64,000 nt of DNA. Source: Deinococcus aquatilis DSM 23025. GTDB lineage: Bacteria; Deinococcota; Deinococci; Deinococcales; Deinococcaceae. The notes under the pieces are model-generated. The model saw nothing but the letters and a program-made list of their open reading frames with translations. It had not been told where the DNA came from and made no database searches. The position numbers and the translations under genes were made by a program. How positions within the stretch are numbered: the first letter of the stretch is position 1; every line of letters begins with the position of its first letter. Location: contig NZ_KB899709.1 of NCBI RefSeq assembly GCF_000378445.1, positions 32,756-96,755 of the forward strand, in the 5' to 3' direction. Below are positions 17,496 through 27,724 of the stretch, one piece after another.

Positions 17496-17941
17496 TCCCC
17501 GCGAGCAAAGTGGAACCAGGTAGAACAAGAAACTGAGTCTGCCCAAGAGACGCACACCCGGCAATTCCAGCGGGTGTGCGTTCATATTGCTCAGTCCGCC
17601 TCAGTCCATCCGGCCCGCTCTGGCCCGAATCTATGGTTCTCCTCTCCTGCATCGGCAATCCTGCGCTCTCGCCTCAGCCAGCCGACAAATTAAGATCTCT
17701 GTTCTTCCAGTCTCATGTCCAACCCAGCCGAACCCGGCGGGCCGGACGTGAGATTTTCGACGTGTGTAAGCGGGCCGTAAGAGGTTTCGCGGTGAGATGG
17801 TGGTGTTCATTTTCTGCACACTCCCCACTTAGTTTTCTCAGAGGGACTGCCAGGAACCTCGGCCCGGTACTTTGCAACGCCCGCTCCGTGCGTACAGCGA
17901 AAATTTAACTTCCACTCATCTTAATCGTAGGTACACTGCCC
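17496..17941. other. Gene-free region with hairpin and promoter
   Basis: 446 bp between the bacilliredoxin and the three-gene operon. It holds a hairpin at 17550-17581 and, at its end, TACACT (17932-17937) 4 nt before the next ATG. Open frames in it lack codon bias and family features. Confidence 0.5.
17550..17583 (+). terminator. Terminator-like hairpin after the bacilliredoxin gene
   Basis: ACGCACACCCG (17550-17560) pairs perfectly with CGGGTGTGCGT (17571-17581), a 10-base loop. The tail TCATATT is weak in T, so efficiency is uncertain. Confidence 0.6.
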
Positions 17942-18766
17942 ATGTTGACCACTCTGCCTCTGCTCTCCGTACCGCAAGACCTTGCGGTGTACTCTCATCT
18001 ATCCACCGATCATTACCCCTGGACAGAAGTTACGGTAGACCTCGCCACACGTCAGGCACAGGGATTTACTGGGGTATTCGATGCCATGCAGGGCCAGCGG
18101 TGGGCACGGTTCCTGTGGGTTCGCGGCCAGATGCGCGGCGGGTTCACGGCGGGCGGTGAGGTCAGTTGGGCCACCATGATGCGCGGTCTGCCTCAGGCGA
18201 TCATCAGCCTGCAAGAACTGGAACCTGTGGTGGCCGAGATCGTATGGAGCTGCCGTCAGGCCAAGCCTGCTCCACTGCGCGGCGCGTGGCCCGACGTTCA
18301 GGTCACGCTGGAGCGCGAGCGGTTTTTTGGGGTGCTGGTTTCCGGAACAGCGTGCAGCTACTGGGAAACGGGCCGGATGCTGGGCGGCACCCTTCCCAAA
18401 CAGGGCGCGGCCTGCGTCACGCTCTCGCCGCCAGTCATCGACGACCGCCCGACCCTGCTGGCCTTCTGGATGGAACTGATCGCCGTGACCCACCGCGCCT
18501 TCCCCCTCGATGAAGTCTGGCGGCAGGTCAGCATCGGGCTGGCTGCCGAACACCCCTGCCTGGATCCCTTCGCACAGGAAGTACGCGTGCTGGGCGGGGT
18601 ACTCCAGGCCGATCAGGAGGTGGGCGTGAGTGAGCTGCGGCCCGCGCTGCTGGCGGCCTACCGCGCCACCCTGACCCGGTTGGGCGTGCGCCTAAACGAT
18701 CTGCCCATCGCTTCTCTGCGTGAACAGCCCATCTGGGCCACTGCTGGACTGGAGGTGACCGCATGA
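17942..18766 (+). CDS. Unrecognised cytosolic protein, DUF4388-like N-terminus
   Basis: A 274-residue soluble protein opening a three-gene operon. Residues about 35-85 (GFTGVFDAMQGQ, RFLWVRGQMRGGF, then VSWATMMRGLPQAIISLQEL) follow the strand-strand-helix pattern of DUF4388-type domains found beside Roadblock and chemotaxis-like modules; this is a pattern match only. The C-terminal half is helical with no recognised motif. TACACT directly before the ATG suggests a leaderless transcript. Its stop overlaps the next start (ATGA, 18763-18766). Confidence 0.75.
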   Translation: MLTTLPLLSVPQDLAVYSHLSTDHYPWTEVTVDLATRQAQGFTGVFDAMQGQRWARFLWVRGQMRGGFTAGGEVSWATMMRGLPQAIISLQELEPVVAEIVWSCRQAKPAPLRGAWPDVQVTLERERFFGVLVSGTACSYWETGRMLGGTLPKQGAACVTLSPPVIDDRPTLLAFWMELIAVTHRAFPLDEVWRQVSIGLAAEHPCLDPFAQEVRVLGGVLQADQEVGVSELRPALLAAYRATLTRLGVRLNDLPIASLREQPIWATAGLEVTA

Positions 18767-19200
18767 CCGCCCCCACTGGACAACCCAATTCCACTGGCCC
18801 CCTGAGATGGCCGAGCGACCTGCAAGATTCCACGCCGCTGCCTTTTAACGTGTGGCGCGTGATGCATCAGGTCAACGGCGAGCGCGACGCGATGGAGGTC
18901 GCTCGGCTGGCCCGCGTGAGTCTGCCGGAAGTGTTGGATGCCGTAAGTCAGGCCGGGCGCTGGTCGGGCCGCGCAGCGCAGCGCGAACAACCCGTGACCG
19001 AACAGGCCCTCAAGGAAATTCAGCAGTGCCTGATGGTCGTCGTCGGGCCGATGGGTGAATTCATGGTCGACGACGCTTTTGAAGACCTCGGGGAGCAGAA
19101 CGTGACCCTCAGCCAACTGCTGGGCCACCTGGCGACCCAGTTGGGCGAAAGCCGCGTGCAGGCCTTCGTCCGGCAACTGCGGGCGCGGGGCATCGCATGA
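18763..19200 (+). CDS. Small two-domain helical protein, probable regulator
   Basis: A 145-residue protein. Residues 27-66 ([20 protein letters not shown], then [14 protein letters not shown]) read like a winged-helix domain. The C-terminal segment (about 80-142) contains [15 protein letters not shown] and a terminal amphipathic helix, similar to the small helical domain often appended to bacterial signalling proteins with an IGP-A-type signature (DUF8082-like). Both are pattern-level suggestions. It overlaps the gene before it by 4 nt and is followed after 151 bp by a HAMP membrane protein. Confidence 0.72.
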   Translation: MTAPTGQPNSTGPLRWPSDLQDSTPLPFNVWRVMHQVNGERDAMEVARLARVSLPEVLDAVSQAGRWSGRAAQREQPVTEQALKEIQQCLMVVVGPMGEFMVDDAFEDLGEQNVTLSQLLGHLATQLGESRVQAFVRQLRARGIA

Positions 19201-19351
19201 CGCGCCTGCGCCGTTCCAGAGACGGCCCACGACTTTCACTGCTCGCGGCGCACCTCACCGCACACCACCGCCTCTCTGATCCCTCTTCCGTCCGCGCCCC
19301 TCTTCTGCCCAGCGGTCTAGGCTTGGGCAGCCCCCACCGGAAGGTCATGCC

Positions 19352-21058
19352 ATGAAGTACACCGTCATCATTCGCCAGCCCGTACCAGATGAGGTTCGCC
19401 CCAATCTGGAAAAACAACTCATGGAACGCTTCGGCCTGTCGGGTGATCAGGCCCAGCGCCTCTCGGCCCGCCGTTCTGGCCGACTGATGAAACCCACTGG
19501 CCGCGCCCGCGCCGACCTGCTGATGCGGGTGTTTCAGGATGTGGGGGCACAGGTGGCAATGGAAGAGGTACGGGAAGAAACGGGCATGTTCAGCGACCCC
19601 TTTCAGGCTGTTCCCACCCCCACGCCTGCCATGGCGGGCTGGAGCAACGGCCAAACTGACGACGTGCCTCTGGCACCGACCCGTCAGGGCGAAACGCTGG
19701 CCGAGTTGATCGCCAGCAGCGCCCGCAGCGACGCTGGTGGCCGTCAGCCTGCCAGTGGAGTGGTGGGCCGCGCCGCCCTGGCCGAAGACGACAACTGGGC
19801 CGACCTCGCCGCGCCGCAGCCCGGCAACCTGTCTGGACGGGGCAGCAACGACCTGGACAGCCTCTTTCCCGCTGGTGCGGCGTTCCCCGACACCACCGTT
19901 TTCCCCGATCCTTTTGCGCCTCAGGGCGGCGCTCCGCTCGGAACAGCGCCCACGATGAACGGGCTGGACAGCCTGCCCGAAGTCTCTGCCGCCAATCTGT
20001 CTGATCCTGCGGCGCAGGCCAATGCCTCTACCGACGTGTGGTCTGACTTCACGGGCGCACTGACGATCACGGATGCCAAGCCCCGCGAGGAGGCTGCCCC
20101 CGCCGAAACGCCCTCGGCCATGTTCCTGACCGCCGTGAACGAAGAAAGCCGCAGCAACCTGGGACGGCGCCGCAGTCTGGCCCAGCAGTTGACCTTCGGG
20201 GCGCTGGCTCCGCTGGCCCTGTCTACCGCCGTCACGCTGACCCTGCTGAGCCTGACCCTGCCCGGATTGCAGCGCCAACTGGTGGCCCAGAACGCACAGG
20301 CCGTGGCCGTGGCCGTGGGAACCAGCCTCGACACCCGCGACCAGGAAACAGTAAACGCGCAGCTCGACGCTCTTCTGGCCCGCTCTGCCGTAGGTTTTGT
20401 GCGCGTGGAGTTGCCCGACGGCACGACCTACTTCCGTGGCCGTGACCCCCGCCTGGACGGAACCCTGCAAAGCAGCGTGGCGAAGTGGTTGGTGGACAAC
20501 CCCATCACGGGCACCTTCCAGACGTCGGGCAGCGCCGCCGACAGCTACCGCACCCAGTTGCAGCAGCTTGAGGACGTGGGCGCAGGTGACTCTGCCCAGG
20601 CGCAGGAGCTTCGCCGTCAGGCCGAAGACCCCGCCAACCAGCGCAGCGACCGCACACCCTACGTGGTCAGCCGCCTGGGCGTGATCGAGGGCGAGAACGG
20701 CCAGCGCACCACCACCTCCGCCACCGCCAAGAACGACAGCCTGCTGTACCGAATCGCGGTAGGGGTGCCCAACGCACAGGCCGCCATCAACCTCCGCAAC
20801 ACGCTGCTGCTGGTGCTGGGCGTGTCGCTGCTGGCGTTGGCACTGGCCGGTGTACTGGCTGTACGTGCCGCCCGCCGCGTGGTGCAGCCCATCGAGCGCC
20901 TCGTCTCTGTGGCCGATGCCATCAGCATGGGCGACCTGACCCGTCCTGTACAGGCCGACCGCAACGACGAAATCGGTGATCTGGCACAGGCACTGGAGCG
21001 GATGCGCCTCAGCTTGGAAGCCGCGATGGACCGTCTGCGCCGCCGTAAACGCGGATAA
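19352..21058 (+). CDS. HAMP-domain membrane protein without an output domain
   Basis: A 568-residue protein. Residues 1-75 form a compact alpha/beta domain of unknown type ([15 protein letters not shown]). A long low-complexity acidic/Pro/Ala linker runs to about 270. Two membrane helices (about 281-303 and 483-504) enclose an extracytoplasmic region of 180 residues, as in sensor proteins. A HAMP domain ([18 protein letters not shown], then [13 protein letters not shown]) ends the protein, followed only by RLRRRKRG. No kinase, cyclase or methyl-accepting domain follows, so signals must pass to another protein. GGAAGGT precedes the ATG by 6 nt. A terminator follows at 21080. Confidence 0.85.
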   Translation: MKYTVIIRQPVPDEVRPNLEKQLMERFGLSGDQAQRLSARRSGRLMKPTGRARADLLMRVFQDVGAQVAMEEVREETGMFSDPFQAVPTPTPAMAGWSNGQTDDVPLAPTRQGETLAELIASSARSDAGGRQPASGVVGRAALAEDDNWADLAAPQPGNLSGRGSNDLDSLFPAGAAFPDTTVFPDPFAPQGGAPLGTAPTMNGLDSLPEVSAANLSDPAAQANASTDVWSDFTGALTITDAKPREEAAPAETPSAMFLTAVNEESRSNLGRRRSLAQQLTFGALAPLALSTAVTLTLLSLTLPGLQRQLVAQNAQAVAVAVGTSLDTRDQETVNAQLDALLARSAVGFVRVELPDGTTYFRGRDPRLDGTLQSSVAKWLVDNPITGTFQTSGSAADSYRTQLQQLEDVGAGDSAQAQELRRQAEDPANQRSDRTPYVVSRLGVIEGENGQRTTTSATAKNDSLLYRIAVGVPNAQAAINLRNTLLLVLGVSLLALALAGVLAVRAARRVVQPIERLVSVADAISMGDLTRPVQADRNDEIGDLAQALERMRLSLEAAMDRLRRRKRG

Positions 21059-21079
21059 GTCTTCTCAACATCAGCAGCA

Positions 21080-21118
21080 GTGGGCGGCCAGAGCAACAAA
21101 GGGCCGCCCACCGCTTTT
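21080..21118 (+). terminator. Rho-independent terminator of the HAMP operon
   Basis: GTGGGCGGCC (21080-21089) pairs perfectly with GGCCGCCCAC (21102-21111), then CGCTTTTG. Confidence 0.88.
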
Positions 21119-21258
21119 GAAATCGTGCCGACAACAGCGCTCTGTCTCAGGTGAGGGACAGAGGCATACCTGTAAAGATGCAGAACAGAAACATCCTGAC
21201 ACCGCAGCAAGAAAGAGCTGCTGAGGGGAAGGCCGCGACTTACCGAGCAGCCCACATC

Positions 21259-21293
21259 AAAAAGGACAGGGAACCTCTAGCGGCCCCTGCCCC
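21259..21293 (-). terminator. Rho-independent terminator of the DUF2383 gene
   Basis: On the minus strand GGGCAGGGGCC pairs, with G-U pairs and one mismatch, with GGTTCCCTGTCC and is followed by TTTTTGATG. It begins about 15 bases after the gene stop at 21308. Confidence 0.75.
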
Positions 21294-21307
21294 AGATTGA
21301 CTGGACT

Positions 21308-21769
21308 TTACTTGCTGGCTTCCATGCTGTGCTTCATATCGCGGATCTGGTCATGGCTGGCCTTCACCTGAGCAAACTGCGTTTCCACGAAAGAACGGAT
21401 GTCGGCGGGCAGGTCGGCTTCTTTCAGCACATCCTGATAGTTTTCCACGGCCACGTCTTCGCCGCGCTCGCACTCTGCCACCACCTGATAGTCACCGCGT
21501 CCGGTCACGGCGTCGCGCACGTTCAGCCAGGTACGGTGCAGGGCTGCACCCACGCTGCCGCCCTCGCGGGGCTTGTCGCCCAGGCGGGTGATGTGGGCTT
21601 CCACTTCGTTGGCAAGCTGGGCGCGTTGGGTGCTGCGCTCCGAAAACAATGTCTTCAGGCTGGCTTCGGTGGCATGTTCGGCGGCGTCGGCAAAGCCTTT
21701 TTCACCGTCGCGCAGGGTGCCCAGCAGGTATTGCAGTTTGTCCAGCACGGTTTCGTTGGTCATCGTCAT
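21308..21769 (-). CDS. PA2169/DUF2383 four-helix-bundle protein
   Basis: A 153-residue, almost entirely helical protein of the DUF2383 (PA2169) family, a ferritin-like four-helix bundle. Helix 1 contains VLDKLQYLLGTLRDGEKGF; later helices carry the pairs of acidic and His residues expected of the family (VVAECERGEDVAVENY). Function is unknown; related proteins are stress-induced in several bacteria. The start at 21769 is fixed by CAGGAGGAACTACC upstream. A second ATG two codons later is less well spaced. An upstream frame extension is not coding. Confidence 0.85.
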   Translation of the reverse strand: MTMTNETVLDKLQYLLGTLRDGEKGFADAAEHATEASLKTLFSERSTQRAQLANEVEAHITRLGDKPREGGSVGAALHRTWLNVRDAVTGRGDYQVVAECERGEDVAVENYQDVLKEADLPADIRSFVETQFAQVKASHDQIRDMKHSMEASK

Positions 21770-21972
21770 GGTAGTTCCTCCTGAGGTGTGAGGGCGAATG
21801 CAGGCAATGGGGCGCATTAACACACCCGGCCCACAGGCCATATGCCGAGAGTACGGGGCGTACCCATACGGCTTGGCGTGAAAACACACAGGAGGAATTA
21901 ACACGACGTTGAGCCTCTATTGGGCATGCCCTGAGACAATGTTGATGGCCGGGTCTGTGCTTGACTGCGTCC

Positions 21973-22704
21973 ATGACTGCGCCCGTTTCCTCTCCCCTGC
22001 CTCCCGCACGCGGTCCCTGGGTTTTGCGAATGCAGTGGCACGACCTGTGTTTCATGCACTGGCCCGTGAACGCTGAGGCCATTGCCCGCACCCTGCCAGC
22101 AGGTGTGGAGGTAGATACACGCGGCGGGCAAGCCTACCTGGGCGTCGTGCCTTTCCGCATGAGCGGTGTCGCGCCCCGCACCCTGCCCGACGTGCCGCGC
22201 CTGAGCGCCTTTCCGGAGCTGAACCTGAGAACGTATGTCACGGTGGACGGCGTACCGGGCGTGTGGTTCTACAGTCTGGATATTCCTGAACCTCTGCCTG
22301 TGGTGCTGGCCCGCACCTTCTTTTATCTGCCCTACAACCTGGCCCGGATGTGGATGCAGCATGAACACGGAATCACGCGGTATGCCAGCCTCCGCACGCA
22401 GGCCGACGCCCCGGCAGGCCGATTCGCCGCCGCCTACCGGTCCACAGGAGCAGAGTTTCAGGCTGCCCCCGGCACGCTGGAAGACTGGTTGACCAATCGG
22501 TTGGCCCTGTACAGCGCCGACCAGCAGGGCCGCGTCTACCGGGGGCACATCCACCACACGCCCTGGCCCCTGCGCCGCGCCGAAGCCCAGATCACCGAAA
22601 ATACGCTGGCTGACCGCCTGGGTGTAGTGCTGGAGGGCCAGCCCCATCTGCTGCACGCCAAGCGGTTGGATGTGCGGGCGCGGTGGGTCGAGCGGGTGCG
22701 CTGA
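21973..22704 (+). CDS. DUF2071 (YqjF-like) protein
   Basis: A 243-residue cytosolic protein of the DUF2071/YqjF family. Family features include the N-terminal MQWHDLCFMHWPVNAEAIARTLPAGVEVD, split here by the segment TRGGQAYLGVVPFRM, then PELNLRTYVTVDGVPGVWF with SLDIPEP. Biochemical role is unknown; the fold is acetoacetate-decarboxylase-like. The ATG at 21973 is preferred over the in-frame TTG at 21961. It converges on the TPR-like gene with a 3-bp gap. Confidence 0.85.
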   Translation: MTAPVSSPLPPARGPWVLRMQWHDLCFMHWPVNAEAIARTLPAGVEVDTRGGQAYLGVVPFRMSGVAPRTLPDVPRLSAFPELNLRTYVTVDGVPGVWFYSLDIPEPLPVVLARTFFYLPYNLARMWMQHEHGITRYASLRTQADAPAGRFAAAYRSTGAEFQAAPGTLEDWLTNRLALYSADQQGRVYRGHIHHTPWPLRRAEAQITENTLADRLGVVLEGQPHLLHAKRLDVRARWVERVR

Positions 22705-22707
22705 AAG

Positions 22708-23673
22708 CTAGGCCGTGTTCTCCAGTCCAAACGGCACCTTGAGGCCCGCTTCCGCTGTTTCGCGGGCGATGGCGGGAGCGTGGGTCAGGGCCAGCACAGC
22801 GCGGTAAGTTCGCAGCGCAAGGTCGCGGTCTCCCTGCGCGTCGCGCACTTGTCCCAGACGGGCCAGCGTCAGACCGGGCAGGCTGCGGGGCAAGTCGGTC
22901 AGACCGTGTGCAGCGCGTTCCAGCAGGGCGCGGGCGGTGGCAAGGTCGCCCACGGCGAGGTGAATGCTGGCGGCGGCAGCGTCCAGTTCGGCTTTGGGCG
23001 TGACCGGATCGCCGGGTTCGCGGTCCAGGGCGGCCAGCAATGCGCCCAAGTCGTCGGCTTCATTCAGTTGCCAGGCCCGGTCGGCCAGCGCCCGCACGCG
23101 GCTCAATTCGCCGGGGGCAAACCCGGTCAGCTCAGGCAGGGTGGATTCGGGCAGGAGGGCTTGCAAGCCCGGCAGATCGTCCAGCGCTGCCAGTACCACC
23201 CCCGACTGACCCTCCAGAGCGCCTGCCAACTCGGACAGACGCCGCTCCTGCCAGCGCGTGCCAGGGCCTTCGTCCAGCGCAGTACGCACGGCGGCGTGGT
23301 AGGTGCGGGCAGAGTCCAGAAGCTCTGGGCTGATGGCCCGCACGTCACTGAGGGGTTCGGTCAGGGCCGCACTCAGGGCACGTTCGGCCTGCCCTGCCGC
23401 CCGCAACCGTTCGCGACCCTGTGGATACTGGTTCAAAAAGTTGGTGAGCTGGTGGTAGTCAGCCTCGGCCCAGGCCCAGTCGGGGGCCACCTCGCGGATG
23501 CCGATTCGGGCGGCGGGCAAGGCGTCGCGCAGGGGGTGATCGGGGTCGGAACCCGTGGCCCACCAGACTTCGGACACGCCCAGAAACCGCAGGAGTTCGA
23601 CCACCGTACCCGCGTTGTACTGCGGGCTGAGGCGCAGCAGGTCGCCCACATCGGGCAGCAGCGTGAGGGTCAT
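22708..23673 (-). CDS. Helical-repeat (TPR-like) hypothetical protein
   Basis: A 321-residue soluble protein. The N-terminal part (1-95) is alpha/beta ([21 protein letters not shown]). The rest is helical, and residues about 225-310 read as two or three TPR-like units ([46 protein letters not shown]). No catalytic motif is seen. It is the last gene of an operon with a PSD-like and a PH-domain gene, overlapping the latter by 4 nt, so a role in the envelope may be shared. Confidence 0.75.
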   Translation of the reverse strand: MTLTLLPDVGDLLRLSPQYNAGTVVELLRFLGVSEVWWATGSDPDHPLRDALPAARIGIREVAPDWAWAEADYHQLTNFLNQYPQGRERLRAAGQAERALSAALTEPLSDVRAISPELLDSARTYHAAVRTALDEGPGTRWQERRLSELAGALEGQSGVVLAALDDLPGLQALLPESTLPELTGFAPGELSRVRALADRAWQLNEADDLGALLAALDREPGDPVTPKAELDAAAASIHLAVGDLATARALLERAAHGLTDLPRSLPGLTLARLGQVRDAQGDRDLALRTYRAVLALTHAPAIARETAEAGLKVPFGLENTA

Positions 23674-24197
23674 GGGCTGACCACCGCGCCGCGCCGCGCC
23701 AGTTCATCCAGCAGATGTTGAGGATCGGCGGGGGTCAGGAAGTACCACCGGAGCGGTTGGGAGGCGGCCTGATTGATCGGCAAACCCACCAGAATTCCGC
23801 CCGACCCTGCCGATGCCAGAGCCGTAACCGACTTCACCTCATCGGAAACAAACGAAAATGCGCCGCTGAGATACCCCGGCAAGCCTGTGCCAAAGGTGCG
23901 AACGCCCAAGCGTCCTGCTGTACGCCGTGCCCGCATGCCCAGCACGGGCAGCAGCGTGGTTCCAAACAGATGCCTGATTTCCAATCCATCTGGGGTCAGG
24001 CGGTAACGCAGGCGGCGCGGCGCAAGCTGAAAAAGAACTGTGAGCGCCGCAGCCCCCAGCAGCAATTCCCAGTGCGGTACGGTGGGCGATTCGGGGAGGT
24101 CGGGCACGAAGGCCAGTGCCGCCAGCAGCAGCGGAATCCCCCACAGCACCACCTGAATTGGCCCTGATCCCGCCGGATGTGCCAGCTCAAAAGTCAT
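23670..24197 (-). CDS. Membrane protein with bacterial PH-like domain
   Basis: A 175-residue protein with two N-terminal membrane helices ([17 protein letters not shown] and [17 protein letters not shown]), then a beta-rich PH-type domain starting at [22 protein letters not shown] and ending in the helix [13 protein letters not shown]. This layout matches bacterial PH-domain membrane proteins. It overlaps both neighbours by 4 nt. Function unknown. Confidence 0.78.
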   Translation of the reverse strand: MTFELAHPAGSGPIQVVLWGIPLLLAALAFVPDLPESPTVPHWELLLGAAALTVLFQLAPRRLRYRLTPDGLEIRHLFGTTLLPVLGMRARRTAGRLGVRTFGTGLPGYLSGAFSFVSDEVKSVTALASAGSGGILVGLPINQAASQPLRWYFLTPADPQHLLDELARRGAVVSP

Positions 24198-24880
24198 GCT
24201 TCGGCCCGCGCCACCACCGTTTCTGCGCCAATTACGCGCTCGCCTACGCTGATCTGGGGCGTAAAGGCGGCGGGCAGCAGCAGCAGCACCAACCCGCCTT
24301 CATCCAGAAACGCACTCTTGTTGCCCGCCCGCGCCGCGTCGCCTTCGCGGGTGTAAGACGTGGCCTTCAGGCCGCTGCCGGGAGCCACCAGCGTCACGGT
24401 CACGTCTCCGTGCGGGGTCTGGGTGGTCAGGGCGTGGCGCTCGTTTTCCAGCGTGCCACGTGTGCCCAACAGGTCGGCAGGGCGTCCAGCCAACAAAGAA
24501 ACGGCTGCCCCCGCCGAAAGCAGCGGCGTGTTCTGGCGGCTGCCCGTATGGTGGGCACGGGTCACTGCCCCACCGACCGGGTGGTATGTGAAATGCACGT
24601 CCAGCGGTCCCATGTACACACCCAGCAACCAGCCGTCAGGGGCGGCTTCCGACAGGCCCGACAGGTCGCTGACCGGGATGGAATGGGCTGCGGAGTCAGT
24701 GTCGATCTGCCCGCCCGTCACGCGCTTCACGAAGCACACCACGCCGTCGGCTGGGGCCAGAACCGTATCGGCATCGGTGGGCGGCAACCGCACCGGATCG
24801 CGAAAACGGTACACGCCGCGCAGGTAATACAGGGCGGCTCCGGCAGCGGCGAGAGGCAGAATGCGGCGCAACAAAGTCAT
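24194..24880 (-). CDS. Phosphatidylserine decarboxylase-like protein, apparently lacking the pyruvoyl serine
   Basis: A 228-residue PSD-family protein with one N-terminal membrane helix. Family landmarks are YRFRDPVR (24-31), APADGVV (42-48), MGPLDVHFTYHP (90-101) and LENERHAL (144-151). Active PSDs self-cleave at a C-terminal GS(T/R) to make the pyruvoyl cofactor. The matching segment here, FLDEGGLVLLLLP (191-203), aligns with FGSRVDVYLP and carries Gly where the processing Ser should be. This protein may therefore be inactive or use another chemistry. It heads an overlapping operon with the PH and TPR-like genes. Confidence 0.82.
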   Translation of the reverse strand: MTLLRRILPLAAAGAALYYLRGVYRFRDPVRLPPTDADTVLAPADGVVCFVKRVTGGQIDTDSAAHSIPVSDLSGLSEAAPDGWLLGVYMGPLDVHFTYHPVGGAVTRAHHTGSRQNTPLLSAGAAVSLLAGRPADLLGTRGTLENERHALTTQTPHGDVTVTLVAPGSGLKATSYTREGDAARAGNKSAFLDEGGLVLLLLPAAFTPQISVGERVIGAETVVARAEA

Positions 24881-24933
24881 AGCCGGAGTCTAGCGGGAAG
24901 CAGCACCGTACAGAGGGGCAAGCCCCACAGACC

Positions 24934-24973
24934 AAAAACAGAGCGGCGCAAACCCGCAGGCCGCGCCGCTCTG
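24934..24973 (-). terminator. Rho-independent terminator of the cyclophilin gene
   Basis: On the minus strand CAGAGCGGCGC pairs perfectly with GCGCCGCTCTG (13-base loop), followed by TTTTTGG. It lies 15 bases after the gene stop. Confidence 0.92.
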
Positions 24974-24987
24974 GGGTCTGAACAGCC

Positions 24988-25716
24988 TTACTTGGAGGCC
25001 AGGATGGTCACGCTTTGCAGGGTATCGGCCACCACTCCGGGCAGGGGCGTATCGTTGCCGCTCGCCGTGCGCGTCAGCTTATTGAGGGCGTCTTGCCCCG
25101 CCGTGACCTTGCCGAACACCGTGTACTGTCCACTCAGGAAATCAGCGTCGGTGAGGGTGATGAAAAACTGGCTGCCCTGAGAATCGGGGCTTTGCGAGCG
25201 GGCCATGCCCAGCACACCTGCCGAGTTGAAGCGCAGCTTGTTCTTGACTTCATAGGAGAACTGGTAGCCAGGACCACCTGTTCCCCAGGCCGCTTTTTTG
25301 GCTGGATCGACGCTGAGAGGGTCACCGCCCTGCGCCATGAACCCGTCGATGACACGGTGGAAACGGGTGCCGTCATAGAAGTGATTCAGAGCCAGGAATA
25401 CGAAGTTGTTGACGGCCACCGGACTGCCCGCAGCGTTCAGATCGATGGTGATGTCACCCTTGGTGGTTTTCAGGACGGCGCGGTACTGCTTGCCGGGCAC
25501 CGTGACCTGCGTGGCCTTCTCGAAGGTGCGAATGGGGGTGGAGCTGAGGTAGGGCAGCGGTGCATAGACGACTGGCGCGGCAGCAGTCGCAGGCGTGGTG
25601 GCAGCGGCAGGCGTTTTCGCTGGTACGGAGGTGGGAACCTTGCTGGCCTGGGGCGCACAGGACATCAGCAGCAGACCGAGCGCAGACAGGCCGAGGAAGC
25701 GTTTATGAGCAAGCAT
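24988..25716 (-). CDS. Cyclophilin-type peptidyl-prolyl isomerase lipoprotein
   Basis: A 242-residue exported prolyl isomerase. The signal peptide ends in the lipobox LLMSC (C20), followed by an Ala/Pro/Thr-rich tether of about 50 residues. The cyclophilin domain occupies about 80-240 with hallmark FHRVIDGFMAQGGDP, VLGMARSQSPDSQGSQFFIT and YTVFGKVTAGQD. It probably assists folding of exported proteins at the membrane surface. A strong terminator follows. Confidence 0.92.
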   Translation of the reverse strand: MLAHKRFLGLSALGLLLMSCAPQASKVPTSVPAKTPAAATTPATAAAPVVYAPLPYLSSTPIRTFEKATQVTVPGKQYRAVLKTTKGDITIDLNAAGSPVAVNNFVFLALNHFYDGTRFHRVIDGFMAQGGDPLSVDPAKKAAWGTGGPGYQFSYEVKNKLRFNSAGVLGMARSQSPDSQGSQFFITLTDADFLSGQYTVFGKVTAGQDALNKLTRTASGNDTPLPGVVADTLQSVTILASK

Positions 25717-25795
25717 GGCCGGAGTATAGAGAAGGTGGAGATGAGACGGGCAACAGTCCCCACGGGTTGGCCTGATCGCTCAGAGTTGCCGGGGC

Positions 25796-26296
25796 CTATT
25801 CCAGAGACAGACTGGTCGTGTACTTTTCCTGCTTGACCACGATGGTGCTGGCGGTGTTGCGGACGCCGGGAATGGCGGCCAAGACATCCACCAAGAATTT
25901 CTGGTAGGCGTCCAGATCAGGCAGGCACACCTTCAGCAGATAATCGGTGTCGCCCAGACACAGGTAACATTCCAGCACCTCGGGGCGGCCCCGCATATGT
26001 TCGGCAAAGGTTTCAAAACCCTGCTTGGTCTGCTTGTCCAGCGTCACGCGCACCACCACCATCAGGTCGCGGCCCACCTGTTTGGGATCAAGCAGGGCCA
26101 CATAACGGTGAATGATGCCCTCCTCTTCCAGCCGCCTGACCCGGCGCAGGGTGGGCGCGGGTGTCAGGCCCACCTCGTCGGCCAATTCGGTATTGGGAAT
26201 GCGGGCATCGCGTTGCAAGATGGCGAGAATGTGCCGATCGATGGCGTCGAGTTCCACGACACCGGAACGTGCGGAAGCAGGCTGAGATTGTGACAT
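25796..26296 (-). CDS. Lrp/AsnC-family transcription regulator
   Basis: A 166-residue regulator. An N-terminal helix-turn-helix (LDAIDRHILAILQRDARIPN, then ELADEVGLTPAPTLRRVRRLEEEG) is followed by an RAM ligand-binding domain with DTDYLLKVCLPDLDAYQKF. It is divergent from alanine dehydrogenase across 176 bp, a common arrangement in which the Lrp-type protein controls ald in response to alanine or another amino acid. The start at 26296 is chosen because upstream frame residues precede the normal family start. Confidence 0.92.
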   Translation of the reverse strand: MSQSQPASARSGVVELDAIDRHILAILQRDARIPNTELADEVGLTPAPTLRRVRRLEEEGIIHRYVALLDPKQVGRDLMVVVRVTLDKQTKQGFETFAEHMRGRPEVLECYLCLGDTDYLLKVCLPDLDAYQKFLVDVLAAIPGVRNTASTIVVKQEKYTTSLSLE

Positions 26297-26320
26297 CTTG
26301 AGGCCAAGTTTAGCAGTTTG

Positions 26321-26338
26321 GCGCAACGTTATTGCGGC
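26321..26338. promoter_or_regulatory. Candidate Lrp-type operator between lrp-like gene and ald
   Basis: GCGCAA (26321-26326) and TTGCGG (26332-26337) form an inverted repeat around CGTTA, 25 nt upstream of the regulator start and about 140 nt upstream of ald. Related TTGC/GCAA words recur at 26334-26341 and 26394-26399. Position and symmetry fit an Lrp-family site; no consensus is claimed. Confidence 0.4.
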
Positions 26339-26472
26339 AATGCCTCTGTTGGCGGGCGTGCGGGCAATCGCGACTTGGGTGCTTCCTGCTAGCATTGCGC
26401 CATCTCAAGACAGGTCTGCCGCGTGATGGTCACAGCGGCCCAGCCAGATTCGTTTTACCCAGGAGGAACACC

Positions 26473-27579
<1,107 letters not shown>

Positions 27580-27724
27580 ACACAACCGGAAAGTCAGTGA
27601 TGGACAGAGCGGCGGGGCCAGAGGTGCGCCCGCCGCTCTGCCGTCTAGCTCAGAAATACCGCTCTCTGGCCCACTCAAGGTTGGTCGGGCCATCTTCCCC
27701 CTTTCTGAGGCGTAACCTGACCAT

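Noticed and set aside
17576..17908. Open frame of 110 codons between the bacilliredoxin and the sensory operon
   Set aside because: No codon bias, unusual Ser/Arg-rich composition, and overlaps the terminator hairpin.
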